DNA of 64,000 bases from Myxococcales bacterium (GTDB lineage: Bacteria; Myxococcota_A; Polyangia; Haliangiales; Haliangiaceae), in assembly GCA_016706545.1 (NCBI GenBank), contig JADJJK010000075.1:62001-126000 (forward strand), read 5' to 3'. Position numbers and translations under genes: made by a program. Under the pieces are notes generated by a model that saw only the letters and a program-made list of their open reading frames with translations, made no database searches and had not been told where the DNA came from. Below are positions 8,594-17,937 of this stretch, one piece after another. The stretch's first letter is position 1, and every line of letters starts with the position of its first letter.

Positions 8594-10831
8594 ATGTCGC
8601 GCGCTATGTCTTCCACTCCAGTTCGCGCTTGGGCGCGAAGGGCCTCCCCGGCCGCGCGGGCCGCGCTGCTCGCTTCTCTGCTCGCCTCGCCCGCCCTGGC
8701 GCGCGCGCATCCCTCCGGCTCCGCGTTGCCCACCGTGCTGCCCGCGCTGCCCGCGTCGGCGAGCCCCGCTGCACCTGCGACCACGGGCAGCGACGGCACC
8801 GACGGCAGCGACGGCAGCGACGAGGCCGCCGAGAGCGCCAGCTCCGAGGAGATCATCCAGCTCGAGGGCGCTGCCCCGGCGGAGTCCGCGTCTTCGGTCC
8901 ACTTCGGACAGACCGAGCTGCGGCGGCGGCCCCATCAGCAGCCCTCGGATGTCCTGCGGCAGACCCCTGGCCTCGTGGTGGCGCAGCACGCCGGCGGCGG
9001 CAAGGCAGATCAGTATTTTCTGCGCGGCTTCGACGCCGATCACGGCACCGACGTCGCGCTGTTTGTGGACGGGATCCCGGTGAACCTGACCAGCCACGGC
9101 CACGGCCAGGGCTACGCCGACAGCCACTTCCTGATCCCGGAGCTGATCACCAGCCTGGAGGTCCACAAGGGGCCCTACGCTGCGCGCTTCGGCGACTTCA
9201 CCACCGCCGGCGCGATCGACCTCAAGACCGTCGACCGCGTGCCGGCATCTGGGATCTGGCTCAGCGGTGGCTCCGAGCTGACCGGGCCGGTGGCGCTGCG
9301 CCGGCCCACTGCGCGTCTGGTTGGGATCGCCAATCCTCAGGTCGGCCGCGGCGATGCGCTACTGGCGGCTGAAGTCTCCACCACCGATGGTCCCTTCACC
9401 AACGAGCAGGACTTTCATCGGCTGTCCACGTTTGGAAAGCTGGCCCAGCCGCTCGCTGGTGGACAGCTCGGTCTCTCGGGCACCTTCTACGCTGCCCAGT
9501 GGAACCAGTCCGGCCAGGTCCCTTCCATCGAAGTGGAGGCCGGTCGCCTGGACCGCTTTGGCTCGCTGGACCCAAGCGAAGGCGGCGACTCACGGCGCTG
9601 GAGCCTGGCTGCGCGCTGGGAGCGCGGCGCGCCCGCCGAGGGAGCCTGGTCTGCGCATGCGTATGTGGTGGGCTATCAGCTCCAGCTCTTCTCCAACTTC
9701 ACGCTGTTCTCGCGAGATCAGGAGAACGGAGATCAGATCGAGCAGGGCGATGACCGCGTCTTTGGCGGCGGCTCGGTCACCTACCGTCGCTACCACCGGG
9801 GGCCGCTGCCTGGGCTGTTGCGCGTCGGCGTCCAGGCCCGCGGCGACCGCACCGAGACCAGCCTCTGGCACACCGCGCAGCGCGAGCGGCTCGCTGGCTG
9901 CTTCGAAGGGGAGAACCCGTGCAATCGCACGGACAATCAGGTCGGCAACCTCTCGGCGTACGTGGAGGAGGACGTCTCGCTGACCGGGCGCGTGCGCCTG
10001 CTCGCGGGGCTGCGGCTGGATCAGTTCCTGTGGCGAGTGGACGATCTGGATCCCCAGACGCGCGACACCATGGACACCACCGCCGGCACCGCGGATGCGT
10101 TCCTGGTCAGCCCCAAGCTGTCGGCCATCGTGCGGGCGAGCGAAGCGGTGGAGGTATTTGGAAACTTCGGCCTGGGGTTTCACTCCAACGACGCCCGCGC
10201 CGCGGTGGCGTCAGATGGCGAGGGCGCGCTGGCCCGGGCCGTGGGCGCAGAGCTGGGTGCGCGGCTGGCGGTGGGTCCGGCGCTGCGCGCGTCGGTGGCC
10301 GCCTGGTACTTGCACCTGGCCTCCGAGCAGGTGTGGAGCGGCGACAACGGCGGCACCGAGCCGTCAGACCCCACGCGACGCTACGGGATGGACGTAGATC
10401 TGGCGTGGAGCCCCACGCCTTGGCTGGCGCTGGACGCAAACGTCGCGGTGGGCCGCTCCACCGTGGTGGCCAATCAGGGCAACGGCGGCGCGCTGGCGCT
10501 GGCGCCGCGGCTGATGGGCGGCGGCGGGGCCACGGTGCAAGGCGCGCGCGGCTTTGTCTCGCTGCGGCTGCGCGGCATCGATGCTCGGCCGGCCAACGAT
10601 GACGGCTCGTTGCGCGCGGAGGGGTATGCGTTGATGGATCTGGTGGCGGAGCACAAGGTTGGCAAGACCTCGCTTGGGCTCACCGTCACCAACCTGCTGG
10701 ACAGTAGCTGGCGGGAGGCCCAGTTCGCGGAGGAGTCTCGCAGCTCCCCTTCGTCCTCGGTGATGGAAGACGTCCACTTCACGCCGGGCTCGCCCATGAC
10801 CGCCATGGTCACGCTTGGTCGCACGCTGTGA
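8594..10831 (+). CDS. TonB-dependent outer-membrane receptor
   Basis: A 745-residue outer-membrane receptor that would import a scarce ligand using TonB energy. The ATG at 8594 is preceded by a GAGGAG ribosome-binding site and starts a signal peptide (ALLASLLASPALARA). A low-complexity Gly/Asp/Ser linker follows (TGSDGTDGSDGSDEA). The plug domain is clear: SDVLRQTPGLVV, then FLRGFDADHGTDVALFVDG with HGHGQGYAD. The His/Gly-rich plug pattern belongs to a broad TonB receptor subfamily of unsettled substrate. The remainder has alternating strand character and ends in the aromatic/hydrophobic TAMVTLGRTL expected of a final barrel strand. No transporter genes lie beside it, so the ligand is unknown. 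Confidence 0.9.
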   Translation: MSRAMSSTPVRAWARRASPAARAALLASLLASPALARAHPSGSALPTVLPALPASASPAAPATTGSDGTDGSDGSDEAAESASSEEIIQLEGAAPAESASSVHFGQTELRRRPHQQPSDVLRQTPGLVVAQHAGGGKADQYFLRGFDADHGTDVALFVDGIPVNLTSHGHGQGYADSHFLIPELITSLEVHKGPYAARFGDFTTAGAIDLKTVDRVPASGIWLSGGSELTGPVALRRPTARLVGIANPQVGRGDALLAAEVSTTDGPFTNEQDFHRLSTFGKLAQPLAGGQLGLSGTFYAAQWNQSGQVPSIEVEAGRLDRFGSLDPSEGGDSRRWSLAARWERGAPAEGAWSAHAYVVGYQLQLFSNFTLFSRDQENGDQIEQGDDRVFGGGSVTYRRYHRGPLPGLLRVGVQARGDRTETSLWHTAQRERLAGCFEGENPCNRTDNQVGNLSAYVEEDVSLTGRVRLLAGLRLDQFLWRVDDLDPQTRDTMDTTAGTADAFLVSPKLSAIVRASEAVEVFGNFGLGFHSNDARAAVASDGEGALARAVGAELGARLAVGPALRASVAAWYLHLASEQVWSGDNGGTEPSDPTRRYGMDVDLAWSPTPWLALDANVAVGRSTVVANQGNGGALALAPRLMGGGGATVQGARGFVSLRLRGIDARPANDDGSLRAEGYALMDLVAEHKVGKTSLGLTVTNLLDSSWREAQFAEESRSSPSSSVMEDVHFTPGSPMTAMVTLGRTL

Positions 10832-10862
10832 GCGCAGCGCGCGCGTAGTATGCTGTGAGGCA

Positions 10863-11579
10863 ATGAGCTGGACCTCCGCCACCGCGCAGCTCGCAGACCT
10901 GCAGCTGTCGCGTGGCGGCGAGGCGCTGGCGGCGGGAGCCGGAGCCGGGGCTCCCATCCTCGCTGGCGTGGCGCTGCTCGGTGGCGCGCTGGTGCTGGCG
11001 TGGTGGTCGGTGCGGCGGCTGCGCTTGAACGTGCAGCGCAGCCAGGCAGCGGAGGGCTCGCTCCTGGCCCGCGGCTTCGTCGTGCAGCGCAGCTTGCTGA
11101 GCCGCCGCGGCGACGCGCTGCTGGCGATGGACCACGGCGGCCAGGTGGCGTTCTGTGAGCTGGCCAAGGACGGTCGCTGCCTGACCCTCCGCATCGCATC
11201 ACCGGGGCAGAGCTTCGCTGAGCTCTACGAAGAGGTGTCCGGCGCGCTGCGCATCCTGGGCCTGCGAGGACAGCTCCGCGGCAGAGCCTTCGCGCTGCCC
11301 ATCAGCGGGGCGCCCAGGAGCGTCGACCACCAGGATCCGCGGGTCCTGGCGTTCTTGCAAAGCTGGCGTGATGTGCTCCTGGGCCAGGCTCCGACCTTCG
11401 AGGGCGGCGTGCCCACGGATCTACTCGCGCAGGTATCCCAGGCCGAGCGGCTGGCGGCCGAGCCCACGGCGCTGGGCGAAGAGCCCGCGCCCTTGCCGCA
11501 GATGCAGGTGGTGCGCGAGGAGCCTCCCGGGCCACGCAACCAAGGTGAGGCCAAGCAGCCAGGCCCGCCGAAGCGGTGA
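10863..11579 (+). CDS. hypothetical protein with one N-terminal membrane segment
   Basis: A 238-residue protein not recognised as any family. The ATG at 10863 follows a GAGG ribosome-binding site and starts 29 bases after the TonB receptor stop, so the two may be cotranscribed. One strong membrane helix (PILAGVALLGGALVLAWWSV, about residues 33-52) is followed by basic residues, which predicts a cytoplasmic C-terminal domain of about 180 residues. This is soluble-looking in its first part and Pro/Glu-rich towards the end. No catalytic motif is visible. An accessory role for the receptor is only a neighbourhood inference. Confidence 0.6.
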   Translation: MSWTSATAQLADLQLSRGGEALAAGAGAGAPILAGVALLGGALVLAWWSVRRLRLNVQRSQAAEGSLLARGFVVQRSLLSRRGDALLAMDHGGQVAFCELAKDGRCLTLRIASPGQSFAELYEEVSGALRILGLRGQLRGRAFALPISGAPRSVDHQDPRVLAFLQSWRDVLLGQAPTFEGGVPTDLLAQVSQAERLAAEPTALGEEPAPLPQMQVVREEPPGPRNQGEAKQPGPPKR

Positions 11580-11604
11580 GCTGGTCGCCTTCGAGTGGAG
11601 CCGG

Positions 11605-12546
11605 CTACGCAGCGTCGCGCAGGAAGGTGCGCGCGTGCTCGGCCCAGGCGCTCTGCGTGTCGAGCTCCAGGTAGCGCTCGAACGCGCGGCGCGCCTGCGC
11701 CATGCCGCCCAGGCGCGCGAGGATCACGCCCAGGTTGTAGTGGGCGTCGGCGAACTCCGGATGCGAGGCGCACACGCGGCGCAGCTCGCTGACCGCCAGC
11801 TCGGTCTTGCCCATGTCCTCGAGCACGTTGGCCAGATTGTAGCGAGCCTCGGGCTGGCCCGGGTCATGCTCCAGCGCGCGCTCGTAGAGCCGGCGCGCCT
11901 CTTCGGTGGTGCCCTGGCGATAGAGCAGGTTGCCGAGGTTCGTCGCGGCGGCGGCCATGCCCGGCTCGATCTCCAGCGCTAGCCGAAACAGGTGCTCGGC
12001 GCCGGCCAGCTCGCCTGCGTCCTCGGCGGCGCAGGCGTCCATGAAGTGGCGATACGCGGTGGCATCGCAGTTGGCCTCGGTGGCCTCGCTGCGCACTGGC
12101 TGCGGGACGCCGTCGGCCTGGGCGGCCGGGAGCGCAGCGGTGGCCGGGGTGGGCAGCGCCAGCACCTCGGCGGCGCGCTCGGCCAGCGTCGGCAACGCGA
12201 AGGCCATCACCACCTGCCCGTTGGTGGGCTGGAACGCGATGTCCTCATGCAGCGCGACGATGGTCTCGCCATCGCTGCACACCCGCAGCTTGCTGGCGGG
12301 GTGGGCGTCGTTGGGCAGCGCCTTTTTCAGGCACTCGAGGTTCTTGCGCACCCGCTGCAGCGGGAGGCCCGCGGCGAGCAGGTCCTTGGCTGCCTTGACG
12401 GCCACCAGGTCTGCGAACGTGTAGTAGAAGCGCCCGCCCTTGCGCAAGGTGGGCCCCACGAAGCCCACCTGCGTCCAGTAACGCAGCCGGGACTCTTGCA
12501 CGGCGAGGATCCGGGCCACATCGCGAATACTGTACAGCTCGATCAT
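11605..12546 (-). CDS. MerR-type helix-turn-helix protein fused to TPR repeats
   Basis: The 313-residue protein begins with a MerR-like winged helix (IRDVARILAVQESRLRYWTQVG...GGRFYYTFADLVAVKAAKDLL, residues 5-60), so it probably binds DNA. A linker with an Ala/Pro stretch leads to three or four TPR units (AATNLGNLLYRQGTTEEA, ARYNLANVLEDMGKTELA, AHYNLGVILARLGGMAQA) that would bind a protein partner rather than a small ligand. The ATG at 12546 has a strong GGAGG six to seven bases upstream. It overlaps the stop of the upstream gene by four bases (ATGA), so the two are translationally coupled. The target promoters are unknown; the nearest candidates are the flanking TonB receptor genes. Confidence 0.8.
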   Translation of the reverse strand: MIELYSIRDVARILAVQESRLRYWTQVGFVGPTLRKGGRFYYTFADLVAVKAAKDLLAAGLPLQRVRKNLECLKKALPNDAHPASKLRVCSDGETIVALHEDIAFQPTNGQVVMAFALPTLAERAAEVLALPTPATAALPAAQADGVPQPVRSEATEANCDATAYRHFMDACAAEDAGELAGAEHLFRLALEIEPGMAAAATNLGNLLYRQGTTEEARRLYERALEHDPGQPEARYNLANVLEDMGKTELAVSELRRVCASHPEFADAHYNLGVILARLGGMAQARRAFERYLELDTQSAWAEHARTFLRDAA

Positions 12547-13001
12547 GCAATCCTCCGTTTTGCCTCGACGTTGAACGACAGGTGCAGCTCCGTCCCGCGG
12601 GCTGAGCTCTCGATGTCCACTTGCGCGGACGACAGATCGGCGCCAGCGACGCGCGCGGCCTCGCCAAGCGCCAGCTCCCGACACCGTCCGCGCAAGGTCT
12701 GATCTGTGCGGCACAGCTCCGCCAGGAGCTGCGCGGTGGAAGGATCCACTGGATCGGAGATCCGATCCGAGGTCTTGGCCAGGTCGATGCTCGCCATCGT
12801 GGAACCTGCGAAGCCGCCTTCATGCAGCTCGCCCTCCGAAAGGATGCGCGCAGAGCCCAGCAGGAGCTGGGTGGCGGCTGGCGAGAGGCGGACGGTGACC
12901 GTGCGCTCGAACAACGAGATCCGCCGCGTCGATGCGACCGACTTGCGGGGAGGCACGCACGGAGCAGGTTGCTCACGGCGAGGGCGTCGAACGGGGGCCA
13001 T
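12543..13001 (-). CDS. hypothetical protein coupled to the MerR-TPR regulator
   Basis: A 152-residue protein of no recognised family. The N-terminal 30 residues are basic and Pro/Arg-rich (MAPVRRPRREQPAP). The rest is a small alpha/beta-looking domain ending in VDIESSARGTELHLSFNVEAKRRIA. The segment TVRLSPAATQLLLGSARILSEGELHEGG is amphipathic. There is no signal peptide or membrane helix. The ATG at 13001 is the first methionine giving a compact protein; its ribosome-binding site is unremarkable. The stop overlaps the start of the MerR-TPR gene, whose ribosome-binding site lies inside this gene, so a shared function is likely. The repeat-rich intergenic region upstream may control both. Confidence 0.55.
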   Translation of the reverse strand: MAPVRRPRREQPAPCVPPRKSVASTRRISLFERTVTVRLSPAATQLLLGSARILSEGELHEGGFAGSTMASIDLAKTSDRISDPVDPSTAQLLAELCRTDQTLRGRCRELALGEAARVAGADLSSAQVDIESSARGTELHLSFNVEAKRRIA

Positions 13002-13572
13002 GAACGGACCGTACAGAAGACCGCCCCTGGTGGCCAGTTTTCCTACATGTATGCAAAGAGGAGACAGACAACGTGGGTGGCCATGTTTGGGATCAACAGG
13101 TTGCACGTGTGACCGGTGGAGCTGGCCCCCGCTTTTGCGCGAAATCCGGCCAAGGCCGCCGTCGCTTGACGTGCAGGCTGGGGGCCTTTTGGCGCGACCG
13201 CAGCGCGGATGCGCGCACGCGGCAGGCCATGGCCGGTGGTGCGCGCGACCGACCGGCCTGCATCGCACAGCCTCGACCGGCGCGACGTGGCCCGCTGCAT
13301 GAGCCACCGCACGCGCGACGTGCAGGCCACCTGAGGGCCGTGCCTGGCCCAGCGCTCACGCATCAGCACATGACAGACGTCGTGGTGTCCCGCACACGAC
13401 AGACCTGCACACGACGGACGTCGTAGCGCGTGGCACGCGACCGCCGTGGCACGCGGCCGCCGCGCTGCACGACAGACGTCGTACGTAACCACTCCGATAT
13501 CTCGCGTTTCGTCGACGAGAAAGCTCCGGAGAACATTGCAGAGCGACCGAGGTTGCCTGCTAACTCAGCGCG
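13002..13572. other. 570-bp intergenic region with repeated ACGAC...GTCGT inverted motifs
   Basis: No convincing gene was found here; open frames lack ribosome-binding sites and family resemblance. The region holds short dyads built from ACGAC and GTCGT: ACGACGGACGTCGT at 13411-13424, ACGACAGACGTCGT at 13469-13482, and a related TGACAGACGTCGT at 13371-13383. There is also a TACATGTA palindrome near 13044. The dyads lie between the minus-strand regulator pair and the plus-strand TonB gene, so they are candidate binding sites for a regulator, possibly the MerR-TPR protein. Runs of GCGCGAC and CGTGGCACGCG add to the repetitive look. Confidence 0.45.
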
Positions 13573-15901
13573 ATGAAGCGCAGGACGAGGCTCGCGACGT
13601 GGTTGCTGGCGTCTGCCGTCGCGTGGCACGCAAGCCAACCCGGGTTCGCGCAACCAGCGCTGCCTGCAGCACCCAGCGCAGCTCCGGCGCCTGCTGCGTC
13701 GGCCCCGCCTGCTGCGTCGGCCCCGCCTGCTGCGTCGGCCTGCGTCGGCCCCGCCTGCGCCTAGCTCTCCGCCTGCTGCTGCCACGCCTGCGCCGGCTGC
13801 GTCGGCTACTCCTGCTGCGTCGGCTCCGCCTGCTGCTGCCACGCCTGCGTCGGCTGCGTCCGCGAACGCCCCTGCGCGCACCCCTGCCCCCGGCCCCGCG
13901 CTGCCGACGCAAGAGACGGGCGCCCCCAGCGAGGAGGTCATCGTCATGGCCGAGCGCTGGTTCGGCGCCGATCTCATCGACGCCGCGCGCACGACCCGCG
14001 CGACCGCGGTGATCTCCCCTGCCAACACGCGCGCCGCCGCCACGCTGGGCGACCAGCTCGCGGGAGCGGCTGGCATCGCGGTGCAGCGCACGGGTCCCGG
14101 GCAAGGCGCGCCCATCGTGCGCGGACTGCTGGGCAGCGCCGTGCTGGTCCTGGTCGACGGCATCCGGCTCAACAACGCCATCTTCCGCCCGGCGCCCAAC
14201 CAGTACAGCTCGCTGGTAGATCCGTGGCGGGTGCAGACGATCACGGTGGTCAAGGGGCCGGGCTCCGCGCCGTTTGGCTCGGACGCGCTCGGCGGCGTGG
14301 TGGACGTGGTGACGCCGCTGCCGGTGTTCCCGCAGCCGCTTTGGCAGACGCGGGCGGAGGTCGCCCTGGGCGCCGCCTCGGCGGATCGGTCCTCGGTAGC
14401 GCACGCGGCCCTCTCGGGTGGCCGCGACGGGCTGGGGCTATCCGCGGCGCTCACGCTCGAGCAGCACCGCGATCTGCGCAGCGGCGACGGCACCCGCCAG
14501 TCGCCCTCTGGATACCGCTCGTTCGGCGGGCAGCTCACCGGCCACTGGGATCGCGGACACGCCGCCACCTCTGCCTGGCTGCAGGCCTACGAGCAGCCAG
14601 AGCTGCCCCGCACCGACGAGCTGCGGCCCGGCTACGGGCAGGACGAGCCGGCGGCGGCGGTGTGGGCGTATCAGCCGAGCCGCCGCGTGGTGGCGCACCT
14701 GCGCGAGCTGCGGCGCGGCCTGTGGGGGCTCGACGGGCTGGAGTTGCACGCGGCCTACCAGCGCATCGACGATCATCGCCGCATCCGCGACACCGGATCT
14801 TCCGAGGAGCTGCGCGAGGAGATCACGGATCACGGGCTCACCGGGCTCGCGCGCGCCGCGGGCTCGCTCTCTGCCACCGAGCTGCTCGGCGGCGTCGAGC
14901 TGCTGCACGACCGTGTGGACTGCACCCGCGTCACGCTGGACACCGACACCGGTCAGTCCACACCCGCCGCGTGCCGCTTCCCCGATGGCTCGACGATGAG
15001 CCAGCTCGGCGTCTTCGGTGAGGCGCGCCGAGCGCTCGGGGCCCGCGTGGCGCTGCGCGCGGGGGTGCGCGCCGGCCTGTCGGACCTGCGCATCAAGGGT
15101 GAGGCCGAGTCCAGCGCGGACCTCACCACCGCGGACTGGGCCGCGGAGCTCGGGCTCGAGGTGCGCGCCACCTCCTCGCTATCGCTGGTGGCAAACCTCG
15201 GGCGCGGCTTCCGCGCGCCCAACGTCAACGACCTGGCCGGGCTTGGGCCGCGGCCAGGCAACCGCTTCCAGCAGCCCGCGGCCGCGCTCTCCAACGAGCA
15301 CGCGGTTGGAGCAGACGTGGGGCTGCGGCTGCAGCAGGCGCGGGTCAGCGGCGAGGCCTACCTCTTCGCGCTGCAGCACGCCGACCGCATCGACGTGGTC
15401 CCCACCGGACGCACCACCGACTCCGGGCGAGAGATCGTGGTCAGCGACAACGTGGGCACCACCCGCACGATCGGCGCGGAGCTAGCGGCCCACGTCGAGG
15501 TCCGCGCCGATCTGACGCTGGACCTGGCGCTGACCTGGATCCGGGGCACCAAGGACGACCTGGGGGAGGGCGAGGAGCCCGCCGATCGCATCCCGCCGGC
15601 GGGCGGCCGGGTGGCGGCGCGCTTCCTGGCCACGCCGCGGCTGGCGCTCGAGGGCGAGCTCCGGTTCGCCGCCGCCCAGCGCCGGCTTTCGGCGCGCGAC
15701 CGCGACGACCCGCGTATCGACCCTAGCGGCACCGACCGGTTCGCCACCGTGGCGGTGGGCGCGCGCTACGCCTGGCCGGTCCTCACCCTGTCCGCGCGCG
15801 TGGAGAACCTGACCGACCTGCAATATCGCGAGCACGGCTCGGGCGTGGACGCCGCCGGGATCGACGCGCGCCTGCTGCTCTCCTTCTCGGAGCAATACTG
15901 A
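13573..15901 (+). CDS. TonB-dependent receptor split by a 10-bp duplication in its linker
   Basis: The ATG at 13573 opens a signal peptide (MKRRTRLATWLLASAVAWHA...GFAQP) and an Ala/Pro linker, but this frame stops at 13764. The receptor body continues in the +1 frame to 15901. The plug (GDQLAGAAGIAVQRTGPG, VRGLLGSAVLVLVDGIRLNN, VVKGPGSAPFGSDALGGVVDVVTP) and a barrel ending in LLLSFSEQY are intact. The plug resembles haem/cobalamin-type receptors, which is tentative. TGCGTCGGCC is duplicated at 13731-13750. Removing one copy joins the two frames into one receptor of about 770 residues. The ATG at 13946 would give a body without signal peptide and so no outer-membrane insertion. It may be phase-variable, a pseudogene or a sequence error. 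Confidence 0.82.
13690..13750 (+). repeat. 18-bp tandem repeats plus 10-bp duplication in receptor linker
   Basis: GCTGCGTCGGCCCCGCCT recurs as a three-codon-multiple repeat encoding Ala/Pro/Ser. It ends with TGCGTCGGCC twice in tandem (13731-13740 and 13741-13750). The 18-bp unit keeps frame but the 10-bp unit does not. The array is therefore a natural place for slipped-strand changes that switch the downstream receptor in or out of frame. Confidence 0.7.
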
Positions 15902-15908
15902 CCCCGGA

Positions 15909-15959
15909 GCTCACCTGCGCTGCCCCCGCGCAGGTCCGCTGCGCTCCGTCTAGGTGAGC
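15909..15959. terminator. bidirectional hairpin between convergent genes
   Basis: GCTCACCT (15909-15916) pairs perfectly with AGGTGAGC (15952-15959). Inside the loop, CTGCGC can pair with GCGCAG to form a nested stem. The element lies between the convergent ends of the TonB receptor and the minus-strand lipoprotein gene. No T-tract is obvious, so its termination activity is inferred from position and structure. Confidence 0.4.
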
Positions 15960-15974
15960 GCGGCGCGCCGGCCG

Positions 15975-16701
15975 CTACTTGCCGCGCGCGGCGAGGCACA
16001 CCGAGGTGTTGTGAGGGCACTTGTAGTCGATCTTGCCGCGTAGCTTGCCGTTGATGTCGCCGGAGATGGGGATCTCGAACGTGGCAGTCAGGCCCACGCC
16101 GTCAAAGCGCGTGATCTCGAACGTGCCGCCGGGTTGCGCGCGAAACATCTTCTTGAAGTTGTCGAGTCCGCCCATCATCGCGAGCTGGCCCTTGCGGTTG
16201 CCGATCTCGTACTTCTTGGGGCCAAACGGGAAATCGGCGTACGTGGAAGCCGCGCCGGCGCCGAAGTTGAGCGCCAGATCGTCGACCGAGCAGTTCACCA
16301 CCAGCAGCATGAGCTTGGGGTCATGCTTCATCGCCTCTTCCACCTTGGCGGGGCCCGCGAGCATCTTGAGCGACTCGCGGAGTTCGTCATCGTTCATGAA
16401 GTAGTCAGAGCCCAGCGCGCTGGCGCCGCCTGGGCTGCGGTACGTCTTCTGGAGATCGCCCTCAAAGGTGACGTCGCAGGCGCCGTACTTGTCGAAGAGC
16501 CCCTGGTTGGGGTCGGTAGCTGGCTGGCGCCGTTGGCGCGGCTGGCGCCGTTGGCGCGGCCGGCTCGGTTGGCGTCGTCGCGGCTCCGGCAGCCGCGGGC
16601 GTGGCGGCCGGGGCTGGCTCGGCGCCTGCGCCGCTGTCGGGTTTCTTGCTGCATCCGGCGGCGAGGAGCAGACACGGAAGGAGGATATTTCGGAGCTTCA
16701 C
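15975..16701 (-). CDS. lipoprotein interrupted by a 4-bp duplication after its signal/linker
   Basis: The GTG at 16701 starts a typical lipoprotein signal (MKLRNILLPCLLLAAGCSKK, lipobox LAAGC) and an Ala/Pro/Thr linker. This frame then runs off and stops at 16462. The +1 frame continues with DPNQGLFDKYGACDVTFEGD and the domain MNDDELRESLKMLAG...KCPHNTSVCLAARGK to 15975. GCTG occurs twice at 16519-16526; removing one copy restores one protein of about 240 residues. Two 18-bp repeats (16523-16558) precede it. The body has two or three cysteines but no recognised domain. A cytoplasmic 140-residue product from the ATG at 16397 is the alternative. The break point matches the style of the adjacent TonB receptor. 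Confidence 0.6.
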
Positions 16702-16812
16702 GGGGGGTCCTTGTCACGAAGGATCGACGATAGGCAACCGAGGTTACATCACGAAAGCGCCTCGTTGCACCAGCGCAGCAGCGAGACCGCCGCGCCGTGC
16801 TACCAGAGCGAG

Positions 16813-17805
16813 ATGGCTGCCCAGCTAGGGCTGTTTGGAGATCCGCCGCCCGCGCGGCATGAGGTGGCGCTCGCCGAGGTCTCGCCGGCGCTGCGCGAGC
16901 TGGCCGGACGCATCCACGCCTCGGTGCGGCTCGGGACGTCATCCTGGTCCTTCCCCGGCTGGCGAGGCCTGGTCTGGGAGGGGGAGCACAGCGAGCAAGT
17001 GCTGGCCCGCCGCGGCCTGGCCGCGTACGCCCGACATCCGCTGTTTCGCACGGTGGCGATCGACCGCACCCACTACGCCCCCATCGACGCCGCCGCGTTC
17101 CGCGCCTACGCGGAGGTGGTGCCGCCCGGCTTTCGCTTCCTGACCAAGGCGCACGAGGTGTGTACCCTCGCCCAGTTTCCGACCCACGCGCGCTACGGCG
17201 CCCAGCGCGGCCAGATGAACCCGTCGTTCTTCGATGTGGCGTACGCGCGCGACGCCGTGGTGGCGCCGTTCGTCGAGGGGCTGGGGGCCAGCGCCGGGCC
17301 GCTGCTGTTCCAGCTCGCCCAGCAGCCGCTGGAGGTGCTGGGCGGCTCGCCTCGGCGGTTCGCCGAGAAGCTCTACCGGTTCCTGCGAGACCTGCCCAAG
17401 GGCCCGCTGTACGCCGTCGAGGTGCGCAACGCGCAGCTCCTCACCGCGGACTACCGCGCGGCGCTGCAGGCGGCCGGGGCGGTCCACTGCATCAGCGCGA
17501 TCCCGCAGCTCCCGCCGCCGGCCGAGCAGCCGGTGCTGCCGGGCCCGCTGGTGGTGCGCTGGCTCCTGGCTCGGCACCACAGCTACCAGACCGCGCTCGA
17601 GGCCTACCAGCCCTTTGACCGGCTGCGCGAGCCCGATCCGGGCACGCGCAGCCAGGTCGCGCGCCTGGTCCACGCGGCGCAGCAGCGCGGCGAGCCGGTG
17701 TGGGTCATCGCCAACAACAAGGCCGAGGGCTCCGCGCCGCTGACCCTGGCAGAGCTGGCCGCAGCGCTGGTGGCGGAGCAGGACGCCGACGAGCTGCCGT
17801 TCTGA
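16813..17805 (+). CDS. DUF72 (YecE-like) family protein
   Basis: The 330-residue protein has the marks of the DUF72/YecE family, a TIM-barrel-like fold of unknown biochemical role. The opening RLGTSSWSFPGWRGLVWEGE (about residues 39-58) is the family signature, followed by TVAIDRTHYAPIDAAAFRAYAEVVP and FRFLTKAHEVCT. The LPKGPLYAVEVRN segment and the VWVIANNKAEGSAPLTL end are also typical. The ATG at 16813 gives the canonical N-terminus; no strong ribosome-binding site is seen. Members are usually cytoplasmic and 250-330 residues long, so this copy appears complete. The neighbours do not suggest a pathway. Confidence 0.85.
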   Translation: MAAQLGLFGDPPPARHEVALAEVSPALRELAGRIHASVRLGTSSWSFPGWRGLVWEGEHSEQVLARRGLAAYARHPLFRTVAIDRTHYAPIDAAAFRAYAEVVPPGFRFLTKAHEVCTLAQFPTHARYGAQRGQMNPSFFDVAYARDAVVAPFVEGLGASAGPLLFQLAQQPLEVLGGSPRRFAEKLYRFLRDLPKGPLYAVEVRNAQLLTADYRAALQAAGAVHCISAIPQLPPPAEQPVLPGPLVVRWLLARHHSYQTALEAYQPFDRLREPDPGTRSQVARLVHAAQQRGEPVWVIANNKAEGSAPLTLAELAAALVAEQDADELPF

Positions 17806-17937
17806 CGGCGGCCCTGGGCTGGCGGCCGTCGTGACGCCTGTGGTGCCGCCTGGCTGCGCCCGTCGTGGGGCCGGCAGGGCGCGGCAAGGACTGGCGGCGC
17901 GCCTGCCGACCCGCGTGGACTGTGATACGCCAGCGAG

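Noticed and set aside
13043..13492. Long open frames on both strands in the intergenic region
   Set aside because: They are typical chance frames in GC-rich DNA, with no ribosome-binding site and no family-like pattern, and they overlap the dyad cluster.
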